Of a DNA stretch of 64,000 bases, positions 55,474-64,000 are shown in pieces (positions within the stretch are counted from its first letter, which is position 1; each line of letters starts with the position of its first letter). Below the pieces are notes generated by a model that was not told the origin of the DNA, did not search any database, and saw only the letters and a program-made list of their open reading frames with translations. The position numbers were made by a program, and so were the translations under genes. Origin of the DNA: Neobacillus sp. YX16 (GTDB taxonomy: Bacteria > Bacillota > Bacilli > Bacillales > Cytobacillaceae); contig NZ_CP126115.1 of assembly GCF_030123505.1 (NCBI RefSeq), forward strand, positions 944,001-1,008,000. Reading direction: 5' to 3'.

Positions 55474-58400
55474 ATGAAAAATTCAAGAAATAAGTTTAAG
55501 AAAACGATTGCAGTACTTTTAGCTGGTTGTATGGTAGGCTCTACATGGTATGCGAATAGTTCCCTGGTACTAGCTGAGGGAAATACGGCAATTAAACAAG
55601 AAGGAAGTCAAATTATTCCACAAGGTTCACAAACGGTTATTTCTTCTGATCAAATGGACGTTCTTGTCGATGTGAATTTTCCAAGAGTAATTCAGTACAA
55701 TTTAAAATCTGGAAATGGAGCAGGGAAGACTTTTTACGGACAGACTGAGGCATTAGATACAATCCTTATTAATGACGTAGCAGTAAAACCAAAAGTAAAA
55801 GCAATAGTTTCATCTGATAAAATTGAGTACAAGATGACTTTAATAGACGATAGTAACAATATCAATGCAGTAATTACTGCAGAATTGGTTGTTAAAGGAA
55901 ATATTTTAGAATTCAATATTACAAAAATTGTGGACAACAAAATCGTAAAAACAATTGAAATTCCAAATCACAATTTAATTTCAGTAAATAGTAGTCAAAA
56001 AGATGCTGTACTAGATGGAGTACAGATGTCTACAAATACACACATCAATGGTGACAGACAGGTAAAGGTTGATAATAATTTGAATACGCAAGATGAAGAG
56101 CAAAAAGGATATATGTATGCTTTTCTTTCTAATGATGAATTAAGTGCAGGTATATGGTCTAATACGGAGAATAGTTTAGCAAAAAAATTAGATCCAAATT
56201 CTTATGCTGCAAAAACTGATGCACAAAGAATTACAGCTAAGGCTACGACTAATAGTGCAGGGCAAAAAACAATTGGTTTAAGTAGTACATTCTGGACGTA
56301 TCAAAAATCAGAAGAGCATCGTAAGGAAGATGGCACTTTGGAGCTAGAAGATGAAACAGTAAACAAGGTAGATGAATTGCCATCTGCGAAGGTTGTTATT
56401 ACTGGTGATGCTAATGGTGATAAAAAAATAAACTGGCAAGACGGAGCTATTGATTATAGAAATATTATGAACGAACCTCTAGGGTCAGAAAAGGTTCCAG
56501 ACTTAGTTGGTTACCGCATTAGCATGAACTTTGGCGGTCAAGCCCAAAATCCTTTCTTAATGACTTTAGATGGAGTTAAGAAGTTTTCTTTAGGTACCGA
56601 TGGACTAGGGCAATCTATTCTTTTGAAAGGTTATGGTAGTGAAGGGCATGATTCTGGTCATTTAAATTATGCAGATGTTGGAACTCGTATCGGTGGCGCA
56701 AAGGATATGAAAACATTGCTAGAGAAGGGTAAAGAATATGGGGCAACTTTTGGGATTCATGTGAATGCAAGTGAAACTTATCCAGAGTCAAAATATTTCC
56801 AAGAAGATCGTTTATTAAAAAATCCAGATGGAACTTATAAGTATGGTTGGAACTGGATTGATCAAGGAATAAACATTGATGCTGATTATGATTTAAGAAA
56901 TGGTAGAGCACAACGATTCAAAGATTTGTATGACGTTCTTGGAGGCAAAAAGAATGATTTAGATTTTATTTATGTAGACGTTTGGGGTAATGGACAGTCA
57001 GGTGATAATAGTACATGGCCAAGCCGTCAGTTAAGTAAAGAAATTAACAGTTTAGGTTGGCGCTTAGGTAGTGAGTGGGGATATGCAAACGAGTATGATT
57101 CTACATTCCAACACTGGGCAGCCGATTTAACTTATGGGGGTTTTACTCTAAAAGGTATCAATAGTACCATCACTCGTTTCATTAAAAACGATCAAAAAGA
57201 TGCATGGATTGGTAACTATCCCAAGTATGGTGGCGACGCGGATGCTCCATTATTATTTGGCTACAGCATGAAAGACTTCGAAGGATGGCAAGGTAGAAGT
57301 GACTACAAAGCTTATATGGATAACTTGTTTGCAGTGAACGTTCCAACAAAATTCATCCAACATTATAAAGTAACACAGTGGGAAGATGGAAATGCAGTTG
57401 AAATGACAGATAATAATAAAACTTACAACTGGGTACCAGGCATGAAGGCATTATTAAAAGATGACTCTGGTAAAAATACACTTGTAATTGAAAGAAAGTC
57501 TAATGATTTTGCAAATGATAAAGATGGTTACCGTACAAGAACTATGACATTTAATGGTAATAAAATATTTGAAGGTAAACCTGGTGATGAAAAGTATTTA
57601 ATTCCATGGTCTTGGGATCAAAATGGTAAAAAATTGCCAGCAGCGAAGGAAAAATTATACCACTGGAATACAAATGGTGGAGAAACTACTTGGACTGTTC
57701 CAACTGGCTGGAAAGGTACAGTTAAAGTTTATGAGTTAACAGAATTAGGTAAAGAAAATGTGGAAGACGTTACGATTAAAAATGGTCAGATCACATTAAA
57801 TGCAAAAAAATCTACTGCATATGTAATTCATAAAAGAGCGGAATCTAACAAAGATGTTAATTGGAGCGAAGGAATGCATCTTGTAGATACTGGCTTTAAC
57901 AGCAATTCCTTAAAAGATTGGATAGTTACAGGAGATTCAGAAGCGGTTAAGATTACGAAGAGTGAAGGTAATAATAACATGTTAACAATCTCTAACAATA
58001 AAGAGAAAGTAAATGTTACTCAAAAAGTAACGGGATTAAAACCAAATACTAAGTATGCTGCTTATGTTGGTATAGACAACAGAAGTGAAGAACAAGCAAG
58101 TATAACAATTACTTCTAACGGCAAAAAGTATACAAATAGTACTGGTAAATCTATCGCTAAAAACTATGTTAGAGCTTATGCACACAATACTCTAGGCTCC
58201 GAGAAAGCAAAAGCAGATGGTCAAATGGCTTCAACAGTAGATGGAACAAGTTATTTCCAAAATATGTATGTATTCTTTGAAACTGGTCAAGAAGCATCTG
58301 ATGTAACCATTGATTTATCTAGAGATGCTGGGAATGGTGCAAGTTACTTTGATGATATTCGTATCGTAGAAAATAACGCTAATAACCAAGTAAGCAGTAA

Positions 58401-58971
58401 TCAATTCATACAAGACTTTGAAAATGTTGCACAAGGTATCTATCCGTTTGTAATTGGTAATATTGAAGGTGTAGAAGATAATAGAACTCACCTTGCTGAA
58501 TTACATGCACCATATACTCAAAGAGGTTGGAACCAAAAACTAGTAAATGATGTTATTGCTGGTAAATGGTCAATTAAAACAAATGGTTTAACGCAACGTA
58601 ACAAACTTGTATACCAAACAATACCTCAAAACTTCAAATTCCAACCAGGTGTAACGTATAAAATCACTTTTGATTTTGAAGCAGGTAGTGATGGAACTTA
58701 CGCAGTAGTAACAGGTAATGCTCCATTTGAAGAAAAAGGAGTATTAACTATGGATGAATTAAAATCAACAGCAAGTAGCGATAAGGATGCAAAAGCTGGC
58801 ACATATTCCTTTACATTAGAAGGGGATGCATCAGGTCAAAGCTGGTTTGGTATTTATTCTACTAACAAAGCTGCCGATACTCAAGGTGTGACAGGCTCAC
58901 AAGCAAACTTTAATGGCTATAAAGATATTATGCTTGATAATCTAGTTATTGAAACGGTACCAAACAACTAG
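55474..58971 (+). CDS. Secreted GH101 endo-alpha-N-acetylgalactosaminidase B
   Basis: 1165 residues from the ATG at 55474 behind GAGGAGGG. Signal peptide about 1-32, then directly the GH101 supersandwich and barrel (about 45-780) without the two LamG-like modules of copy A, and two C-terminal binding modules (about 790-960, 965-1160). Catalytic Asp502 in YVDVWG and Glu534 in GSEWGY. Its codon use is more AT-rich than copy A. Paralogue rather than a recent duplicate: the proteins are clearly divergent although the leaders are nearly identical. Different mucin core or glycoprotein preference is possible. Confidence 0.9.
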   Translation: MKNSRNKFKKTIAVLLAGCMVGSTWYANSSLVLAEGNTAIKQEGSQIIPQGSQTVISSDQMDVLVDVNFPRVIQYNLKSGNGAGKTFYGQTEALDTILINDVAVKPKVKAIVSSDKIEYKMTLIDDSNNINAVITAELVVKGNILEFNITKIVDNKIVKTIEIPNHNLISVNSSQKDAVLDGVQMSTNTHINGDRQVKVDNNLNTQDEEQKGYMYAFLSNDELSAGIWSNTENSLAKKLDPNSYAAKTDAQRITAKATTNSAGQKTIGLSSTFWTYQKSEEHRKEDGTLELEDETVNKVDELPSAKVVITGDANGDKKINWQDGAIDYRNIMNEPLGSEKVPDLVGYRISMNFGGQAQNPFLMTLDGVKKFSLGTDGLGQSILLKGYGSEGHDSGHLNYADVGTRIGGAKDMKTLLEKGKEYGATFGIHVNASETYPESKYFQEDRLLKNPDGTYKYGWNWIDQGINIDADYDLRNGRAQRFKDLYDVLGGKKNDLDFIYVDVWGNGQSGDNSTWPSRQLSKEINSLGWRLGSEWGYANEYDSTFQHWAADLTYGGFTLKGINSTITRFIKNDQKDAWIGNYPKYGGDADAPLLFGYSMKDFEGWQGRSDYKAYMDNLFAVNVPTKFIQHYKVTQWEDGNAVEMTDNNKTYNWVPGMKALLKDDSGKNTLVIERKSNDFANDKDGYRTRTMTFNGNKIFEGKPGDEKYLIPWSWDQNGKKLPAAKEKLYHWNTNGGETTWTVPTGWKGTVKVYELTELGKENVEDVTIKNGQITLNAKKSTAYVIHKRAESNKDVNWSEGMHLVDTGFNSNSLKDWIVTGDSEAVKITKSEGNNNMLTISNNKEKVNVTQKVTGLKPNTKYAAYVGIDNRSEEQASITITSNGKKYTNSTGKSIAKNYVRAYAHNTLGSEKAKADGQMASTVDGTSYFQNMYVFFETGQEASDVTIDLSRDAGNGASYFDDIRIVENNANNQVSSNQFIQDFENVAQGIYPFVIGNIEGVEDNRTHLAELHAPYTQRGWNQKLVNDVIAGKWSIKTNGLTQRNKLVYQTIPQNFKFQPGVTYKITFDFEAGSDGTYAVVTGNAPFEEKGVLTMDELKSTASSDKDAKAGTYSFTLEGDASGQSWFGIYSTNKAADTQGVTGSQANFNGYKDIMLDNLVIETVPNN

Positions 58972-59084
58972 AATCAGTTGTTTTAAAATGGGGGAAATTG
59001 TCTGTAATGAACAGGTGCCTGTCGCTCCCTGAGTTTTGTCGAAGATTGATAAGTATTTTATTGGAATGTGAAAAATAGCGTCGA

Positions 59085-59122
59085 AGAGGGAAGTGTTTCT
59101 AACACTTCCCTCTGTCCTTTTT
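59085..59122 (+). terminator. Terminator of the O-glycan locus
   Basis: AGAGGGAAGTGTT-TCT-AACACTTCCCTCT, a perfect 13-bp stem followed by GTCCTTTTT. It closes the mucin gene block. The remainder of 58972-59243 holds the gntR promoter. Confidence 0.9.
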
Positions 59123-59160
59123 AAAAAGGTCTTTTTATATTTGTATCTGATTACCGTTAG

Positions 59161-59196
59161 TTGTTGGGTTGATTGTACAAGTGGTGATGATATAAT
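59161..59196 (+). promoter_or_regulatory. gntR promoter with possible operator
   Basis: TTGATT (59169-59174), 16 bases, TATAAT (59191-59196). The overlapping TTGTTGGGTTGATTG (59161-59175) is close to TTGATGGGTTGACAG at 60040-60054 and to a reversed form at 60136-60149, so it may be a shared operator. Confidence 0.45.
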
Positions 59197-59243
59197 TTAG
59201 GTTAATAAAAAATGTAAGTATGGTTTGGAGGAAGAGTAAAAAA

Positions 59244-59975
59244 ATGGAACCATTGCAGCATGAAAGTTTAATTCCGTTATATCACCAACTAATGGAAAGA
59301 TTAAAGGATTCGATTGAAAAAGGAAATTGGACACCTGGAGATAAAATCCCATCGGAAAATCAGTTAATGGACCAATTTGGTGTGAGCCGCAACACAGCCA
59401 AAAAAGCAATTGAGGAGCTCGTACAGGCCGGAATCCTTTACCGCATCCAAGGAAAAGGAACTTTTGTGGCAAAGCCGAAATTGCAGCAGTCATTGATGGG
59501 GTTCTACAGCTTTAGCAAAGTATTAAAAGAAAAAGGATTGAATCCCAAGGATATTATCTTGAAGATTGAAGAAGTAAAACCAACTGCAAAAATCCGGGAA
59601 GCGCTCCAACTTAGAGATGATGAGCATGTGATTGAAATGAAACGCCTTCGCTGTGCCAATAATGAGCCGTATATTTTGGAATCATCTTTTATTCCTAAAG
59701 GTGTGGTTTCCGATACGGAGCAGCTAAAGAAAGTGGGCGATATATCCTTATATGATTTATTTTCTCAACAATACAACATCGTGGTAACAAGGGCAAAAGA
59801 GGCATTTGAGCCCGTTCTCATCCGTGCTGACGAAAGTGAATATCTTCAAACGGAAGAAGGGCGTCCGGCATTGTTACTGGAACGAACCGCTTTTGATGCG
59901 AACGGATTGCCTGTTGAATTTTGTATATCCATTGTGCGAGGCGATCGCTGCCGCTTTTATACTGAACTAACATAA
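59244..59975 (+). CDS. GntR-family (HutC/UTRA) repressor
   Basis: 243 residues from the ATG at 59244; GGAGG is about twelve bases upstream, longer than usual. Winged helix with IPLYHQLMERLKDSIEKGNW and FGVSRNTAKKAIEELVQAG, then a UTRA ligand domain (about 95-240) with EMKRLRCANNEPYILESSF. This subfamily senses small metabolites, often GlcNAc-6-P or other sugar phosphates (NagR/YvoA). It lies right after the mucin enzymes and may control them or the next locus. Confidence 0.9.
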   Translation: MEPLQHESLIPLYHQLMERLKDSIEKGNWTPGDKIPSENQLMDQFGVSRNTAKKAIEELVQAGILYRIQGKGTFVAKPKLQQSLMGFYSFSKVLKEKGLNPKDIILKIEEVKPTAKIREALQLRDDEHVIEMKRLRCANNEPYILESSFIPKGVVSDTEQLKKVGDISLYDLFSQQYNIVVTRAKEAFEPVLIRADESEYLQTEEGRPALLLERTAFDANGLPVEFCISIVRGDRCRFYTELT

Positions 59976-59981
59976 ACGTTG

Positions 59982-60017
59982 AAAAACTCATAGCCCTTTT
60001 GTCTATGAGTTTTTTTT
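59982..60017 (+). terminator. Terminator after gntR-type gene
   Basis: AAAAACTCATAG / CTATGAGTTTTT with a nine-base loop and a T-run. Confidence 0.88.
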
Positions 60018-60039
60018 GACTTCAAAAATAAAATTTTAG

Positions 60040-60149
60040 TTGATGGGTTGACAGGTTAACTGCTAGGAGGTTATATTCAAATTAGCTAAATTTTCAGTCA
60101 AGAACTGAAAGTCATTTTTAAAAATTTCCGTATACCAACAACCCGTCAA
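60040..60149. promoter_or_regulatory. lacI promoter region with paired GGGTTGA motifs
   Basis: TTGACA (60048-60053), 18 bases, TATATT (60072-60077). TTGATGGGTTGACAG (60040) covers the -35; TTGACGGGTTGTTG lies on the reverse strand at 60136-60149. The 302-bp gap between gntR and lacI (59976-60277) otherwise holds only the terminator and an untranslated leader. Confidence 0.5.
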
Positions 60150-60277
60150 TGAATTGGGTGGAAGGACTCCTCTTTTACAAAACGTATAAAAATATTAAAG
60201 AAATTTCCGTAATGGGAGAAAAAACTGTTATCCTATTAAAAAAGGCGTTTAAGTTCAACCTAAGAGGTGTTTTAGCA

Positions 60278-61327
60278 GTGGCAAGATTAAAAGATATTGC
60301 GGAATATGTTGGCGTTTCCATTTCCACGGTTTCAAGAGTGATTCAAAATGATCAGACCAGAAATGTGAATCCGGAAACGAAAATGAAAATTTGGGAGGCA
60401 GTGAAGGAGTTAGGGTATATTCCAAATCAGCATGCTCGAAATTTAGTGACCAACAAGCAAGAAAAGAATAAGACAAGAACAATGAAAATTGGCTGGGTAG
60501 CCAATCCAAAATCAGCAGAAACGAACCCTTACTTTGCAACGATTTATACAGGTATTCGTGATACATTAGCAAATAATGATTACACTCTTATTAGTATTAC
60601 CAAGGATGAAATCGAAAATGAGACACTGCTTCTTAAAACGATTCATGACTTGGGAATTGAAGGCCTGCTTCTACTCGATAAGATTGAAGATAGCCTTATC
60701 GAATATATTCAGCAACAAATTCCTGTAGTAGGGCTGGACTTTTATTATTCAGACAAAAACATGGCCATCGTAGACTATGATCGCAAAGCCGCCATCAATG
60801 CAGTGGTTCAGTACTTTGTAAAACAAGGACACCGGGACATCGGATTTATTGGCGGAGGTGTTGATGACACCATTGAAGATTTGTCTGCGGAACATCGTTT
60901 TAAAGGATTCCAGCAGGCCATGGTGGAAGCTGGCTTAGCGATTCAACCAGAATGGGTCATCAATACAAAGTGGAAAATGGAAGCCAGCTATCAGCAAATG
61001 AGGAATTTGTTAGAGCAGGAGCCGCTGCATTTGCCCACCGCTATGGTTTGCGCAAGTGATTTAATGGCCATCGCTGCAATAAGGGCTGTCAGAGAAAGTC
61101 ATCTTAGAATCCCTGAGGACATCGCTTTTTTTGGTGTGGATAATCTGGAAATGGGAAAATATTCATCACCTCAGCTTTCAACGGTAGAAATCCCCAAATA
61201 TGAAATGGGAAGAATGGCAGCGAAAACGATTATGGAAATGGTGGAAGAGGAAGTAAAACTTCCGATAAAGATGATTTTACCGTTTGAATTAGTCATTCGT
61301 GAGTCTTCTAAAATAAAACGAACCTAA
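60278..61327 (+). CDS. LacI-family repressor
   Basis: 349 residues. The GTG at 60278, with AGAGGTG eight bases upstream, puts the helix-turn-helix at the very N-terminus (RLKDIAEYVGVSISTVSRVI, then LGYIPNQHARNL). The ligand domain follows with NPYFATIYTGI, GFIGGGVDD and IPEDIAFFGVDNLE. Likely controls the downstream Gfo/Idh/MocA and binding-protein genes; a LacI-like palindrome lies just after it. Ligand unknown. Confidence 0.9.
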   Translation: MARLKDIAEYVGVSISTVSRVIQNDQTRNVNPETKMKIWEAVKELGYIPNQHARNLVTNKQEKNKTRTMKIGWVANPKSAETNPYFATIYTGIRDTLANNDYTLISITKDEIENETLLLKTIHDLGIEGLLLLDKIEDSLIEYIQQQIPVVGLDFYYSDKNMAIVDYDRKAAINAVVQYFVKQGHRDIGFIGGGVDDTIEDLSAEHRFKGFQQAMVEAGLAIQPEWVINTKWKMEASYQQMRNLLEQEPLHLPTAMVCASDLMAIAAIRAVRESHLRIPEDIAFFGVDNLEMGKYSSPQLSTVEIPKYEMGRMAAKTIMEMVEEEVKLPIKMILPFELVIRESSKIKRT

Positions 61328-61350
61328 AAGGTTCTTTTTTCAACAACTAT

Positions 61351-61365
61351 TGGAAAACGTTTGGA
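61351..61365 (+). promoter_or_regulatory. Probable LacI/CcpA-type operator
   Basis: TGGAAAACGTTTGGA, centred on CG as in LacI-family operators, in the 93-bp gap between lacI and the oxidoreductase gene. A partial copy (TTGGAAAAC) follows at 61382. Confidence 0.5.
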
Positions 61366-61420
61366 TTGAATCGGGAAAAATATTGGAAAACTAAATTTAT
61401 TGAAGATAGGAGCGTTTAAC

Positions 61421-62695
61421 ATGAAACCACTGACAGCTATTTTGATCGGAGCAGGTGACAGAGGGGGAAGGGCTTATGCGCCTTATGCCTTAGAGTATCC
61501 GAATGAATTAAAGATTATCGGTTTGGCAGAGCCCAACAAAGAAAGAAGAATCAGATATCAGCAGGACCATCATATTTCTGATGAAAATTGTTATGAATCA
61601 TGGGAAGAGATATTGAATCAAGAAACAAAAATTGCCGACATTGCCATTATCTGCACACTTGATCAAAATCATTTCAAGCCTACTATGAAGGCATTGGAAT
61701 TGGGTTATCATGTTCTTTTAGAAAAACCAATGTCCCCAGATCCGGTCGAGTGTATTATGATGGAACGTGCTGCCCAAAAGTATAATCGCCAGTTTACCAT
61801 CTGCCATGTCCTAAGGTATACGGAATTTTGGGCAACGATAAAAAAGATTATTTCTAAAGGGGACATTGGGAAGGTCGTATCTCTGCAACTAAATGAAAAT
61901 GTGGAAGTCATGCATATGTCCCACAGCTTTGTCCGTGGCAATTGGAATAATAAGGGCAGGACGAGTCCGATGATTCTCCAAAAATCTTGTCATGATATGG
62001 ATATTATTTCTTTTGTGATCGGCAAGGATTGTAAACAAGTTAGTTCATATGGTTCGCTCATGCATTTTAAGGAAGAAAATGCCCCCATTGGAGCACCAAA
62101 TAGATGTCTAGATGGCTGTCCTGCCGAAATGGAATGTCCTTTTCACGCAGGCAGGTATTATCTTGGAGAAGGGAAAGGATGGGCAAAGAAATTTACAGAA
62201 GATGAAACAAACGAAGGCATTATAAAGGCATTGAATGAAACGCCCTATGGAAAATGTGTATATCGCTCAGATAATGATGTGGTCGATCATCAGGTGGTCA
62301 ATATGGAATTCGAGGGTGGAGCTACAGCAACGTTCAGCATGTGCGGTTTTACAAGGGAACAAACACGGATTGTTCAAATCATGGGTACAAAAGGGGAAAT
62401 ACGTGGAAATATGGAGGAAAACCGTATATCCATCTTTGATTTTCTCACAAGACAGGAAACGGTCATCCATTTTGACAACCCCATTGGAGGACATGGCGGG
62501 GGAGATCAAGGCATTATGAGAACCTTCCTAAGAGAGATTCAATATGGAAATAAACAAGATAGTGTTTCTTCCGCTTCTGCATCCGTTAGAAGTCACCTAA
62601 TGGCATTTGCTGCTGAAGAATCCAGGATAAATCAGGGTCAATCGATTAATATTGATGAATATTTTACTAGTTTAGCTGGAAGTGTTAAAAGTTAA
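61421..62695 (+). CDS. Gfo/Idh/MocA-family oxidoreductase 3
   Basis: 424 residues from the ATG at 61421 behind TAGGAG. Rossmann motif ILIGAGDRGGRAYAPYA, the LLEKPMSPD loop and a long C-terminal domain with KSCHDMDIISFVIG. An extra cysteine-rich loop CLDGCPAEMECPFHAG (about 228-243) may bind a metal; it is found in one branch of the family. Probable sugar or glycoside dehydrogenase of the locus that begins here. Length greater than the two oxidoreductases at 24-26 kb. Confidence 0.9.
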   Translation: MKPLTAILIGAGDRGGRAYAPYALEYPNELKIIGLAEPNKERRIRYQQDHHISDENCYESWEEILNQETKIADIAIICTLDQNHFKPTMKALELGYHVLLEKPMSPDPVECIMMERAAQKYNRQFTICHVLRYTEFWATIKKIISKGDIGKVVSLQLNENVEVMHMSHSFVRGNWNNKGRTSPMILQKSCHDMDIISFVIGKDCKQVSSYGSLMHFKEENAPIGAPNRCLDGCPAEMECPFHAGRYYLGEGKGWAKKFTEDETNEGIIKALNETPYGKCVYRSDNDVVDHQVVNMEFEGGATATFSMCGFTREQTRIVQIMGTKGEIRGNMEENRISIFDFLTRQETVIHFDNPIGGHGGGDQGIMRTFLREIQYGNKQDSVSSASASVRSHLMAFAAEESRINQGQSINIDEYFTSLAGSVKS

Positions 62696-62897
62696 AGAAA
62701 TCTCCCAATATTAAAAGTTATCTAATTTAGGGAGGTGGTCATTGTCTAAAATTAGTGTTTGCAAGCTTCTCATACAGACTATTAGAGTTAGCAAAATTGT
62801 AAGGGTTATCATAGGGGAACAGGTCATCATACCATTCATGTCTAGGAGTACTTTTTTAGAAATCTACTAAACATTTAAGAGAAGGAAGGGAAACAAG

Positions 62898-64000
62898 ATG
62901 AAAAAGTGGCTTATCATGCTTTTAACTGTATTTTTAGGATTACTGGGGTTAGCCGGATGTAGTGATAGTGATACCACCTCAGGAAATTCCAAGGATGGAA
63001 AAGTGGAAATAACGTACGGATTTTGGGATAAGAAACAAGTCCCTGCGATTGAAGAAATTATTAAATTATTTAACGAAAAGAATCCGAACATTAACGTGAA
63101 AATAGAGCTAACTCCTTATGGCCAGTACTTCCAGAAGCTTGAAACAGCTGCAACGGGGGGAGCATTGCCAGATGTTATGTGGATGAATGGTGCTCATGTT
63201 GAACAATATGCGGAAGGGAAGGTCATTCTCCCGCTTAGTGACCTTGCAAAGGAAGATAACTATAGCTTGGATAATTATCCGAAATCATTAATTGATCTCT
63301 ACACGTTTGATGGAAAGTTATATGGTATTCCAAAAGATTTTGATACAACAGGTTTATGGTACAACAAAAAAATCTTCGATGAAGCGGGTGTTCCATATCC
63401 AGATGAAACTTGGGATTGGGACAAGTTAAAGGCGGCTGCAGAAAAGCTGACAAATAAAGATAAGGGCATTTGGGGCTATGCTGCTGTAATGGGCAACCAA
63501 GGTGGCTATTATGATTTCATTTGGCAAAATGGCGGTTATATTATTTCTGACGATCGAAAATCTGTAGGCTTTGACCAACCAGAGGCGATTGAGGCACTAG
63601 AATACAATATTAGTTTTATAAAGGAAGGTTTATCTCCAACACAGGCTCAAATGTCGGAAACGGCTGCCTCTGAACTATTTACTTCAGGAAAGATAGCGAT
63701 GATGTTTGATGGTCCTTGGATGGTTCCAGAGTATAAGAATAATCCTGATTTGAATGTTGCTGTGGTACCGAAAGGAAAACAACGCGCGGTCGCAATTCAC
63801 GGCTTATCCAATGTGATTGCTGCCAATACAAAACATAAAGATGCGGCATGGGAGTTTGTCCAATTCCTTGGCTCCAAAGAAGCAGCAGAAGTGTTTGCGA
63901 AAACAGGAACCGTTATTCCTGCCTTTAATGGTACACAAGATGCCTGGGTACAAGCCGTTCCTACTTTAAACCTTCAGGCCTATATTGATGGTGTAGAATA
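62898..64000 (+). CDS. Sugar-binding lipoprotein (5' part, runs off the window)
   Basis: 367 residues seen, open to the last base. Signal peptide with lipobox LAGC (Cys21), then a family 1 binding protein: YGFWDKKQVPAIEEIIKLFN, GALPDVMWMNGAHVEQYAEG, YGIPKDFDTTGLWYNKKIFDEAG, and the MMFDGPWMVPEYK segment. The ATG at 62898 follows GAAGGAAGGG. Permeases should lie just beyond the window. Sugar unknown; the oxidoreductase upstream suggests the imported sugar is then oxidised. Confidence 0.92.
   Translation, partial: MKKWLIMLLTVFLGLLGLAGCSDSDTTSGNSKDGKVEITYGFWDKKQVPAIEEIIKLFNEKNPNINVKIELTPYGQYFQKLETAATGGALPDVMWMNGAHVEQYAEGKVILPLSDLAKEDNYSLDNYPKSLIDLYTFDGKLYGIPKDFDTTGLWYNKKIFDEAGVPYPDETWDWDKLKAAAEKLTNKDKGIWGYAAVMGNQGGYYDFIWQNGGYIISDDRKSVGFDQPEAIEALEYNISFIKEGLSPTQAQMSETAASELFTSGKIAMMFDGPWMVPEYKNNPDLNVAVVPKGKQRAVAIHGLSNVIAANTKHKDAAWEFVQFLGSKEAAEVFAKTGTVIPAFNGTQDAWVQAVPTLNLQAYIDGVE

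Noticed and set aside
60149..60277. N-terminal extension of the LacI-type protein
   Set aside because: It would place 43 residues ahead of the helix-turn-helix, which is at the N-terminus in this family; the GTG at 60278 has a good ribosome site.
1..64000. tRNA, rRNA, prophage or complete insertion sequence
   Set aside because: No cloverleaf, ribosomal RNA, integrase, transposase or phage structural gene was seen on either strand.

Overview
The window is AT-rich, low-GC Gram-positive DNA, most likely from a Bacillus-type soil Firmicute (Bacillaceae such as Bacillus or Neobacillus; genus not provable from sequence alone). The signs are strong AGGAGG ribosome binding sites, frequent GTG and TTG starts, a CIRCE operator, CcpA cre-like sites, lipoprotein binding proteins, ABC importers without a local ATPase, and a class II (Bacillus-type) GalT. 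It is almost entirely a carbohydrate-acquisition region, with a short housekeeping stretch at 28-38 kb.

Region 1 (1-15.2 kb, + strand) is one long operon. It holds the end of a solute-binding protein, a 983-residue binding protein with a large extra N-terminal half, two permeases, an NHL-propeller/TPR/Yip1-like membrane protein, a DUF5696-type secreted protein that I suggest is glycosidase-like, two more permeases, a GH35 beta-galactosidase and a PF10091/GH144-like protein. Two importers, a membrane-anchored propeller and a putative surface enzyme in one operon form the least understood system here. An ankyrin-repeat gene of different base composition follows.

Region 2 (16.1-22.7 kb, - strand) is a GH3 - GH94-like 1,2-beta-oligoglucan phosphorylase - LacI operon for beta-1,2-glucan (sophoro-oligosaccharide) use, similar in layout to the Listeria innocua locus. 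Region 3 (22.9-27.6 kb) is an AraC regulator divergent from a ThuA - Gfo/Idh/MocA - Gfo/Idh/MocA - sugar isomerase/epimerase operon, suggesting keto-sugar or keto-glycoside chemistry.

Region 4 (27.6-38.3 kb) starts with an array of nine units at an exact 52-bp period, most forming hairpins, bracketed by two near-identical terminator hairpins. It continues with a MATE exporter, a PAS-GGDEF-EAL protein, a 251-bp inverted-repeat-ended element, a small Tyr/Pro-rich protein, a LiaG-like DUF4097 protein, rhodanese plus a BASS transporter, an AHSA1/ArsR pair with twin operator palindromes, and htpG under CIRCE.

Region 5 (38.3-59 kb) is a mucin-type O-glycan system: an AraC regulator, a sugar importer, GH112 galacto-N-biose/lacto-N-biose phosphorylase, a 55-residue membrane protein, GalT, and three large secreted enzymes (GH101, GH84, GH101). 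The two GH101 genes differ in sequence but sit behind an almost identical ~200-bp leader. The expected route is: GH101 releases Gal-beta-1,3-GalNAc, the importer takes it up, GH112 phosphorolyses it to Gal-1-P, and GalT passes it on. Region 6 (59-64 kb) starts another locus: GntR, LacI, a Gfo/Idh/MocA oxidoreductase and a binding lipoprotein cut by the window end.
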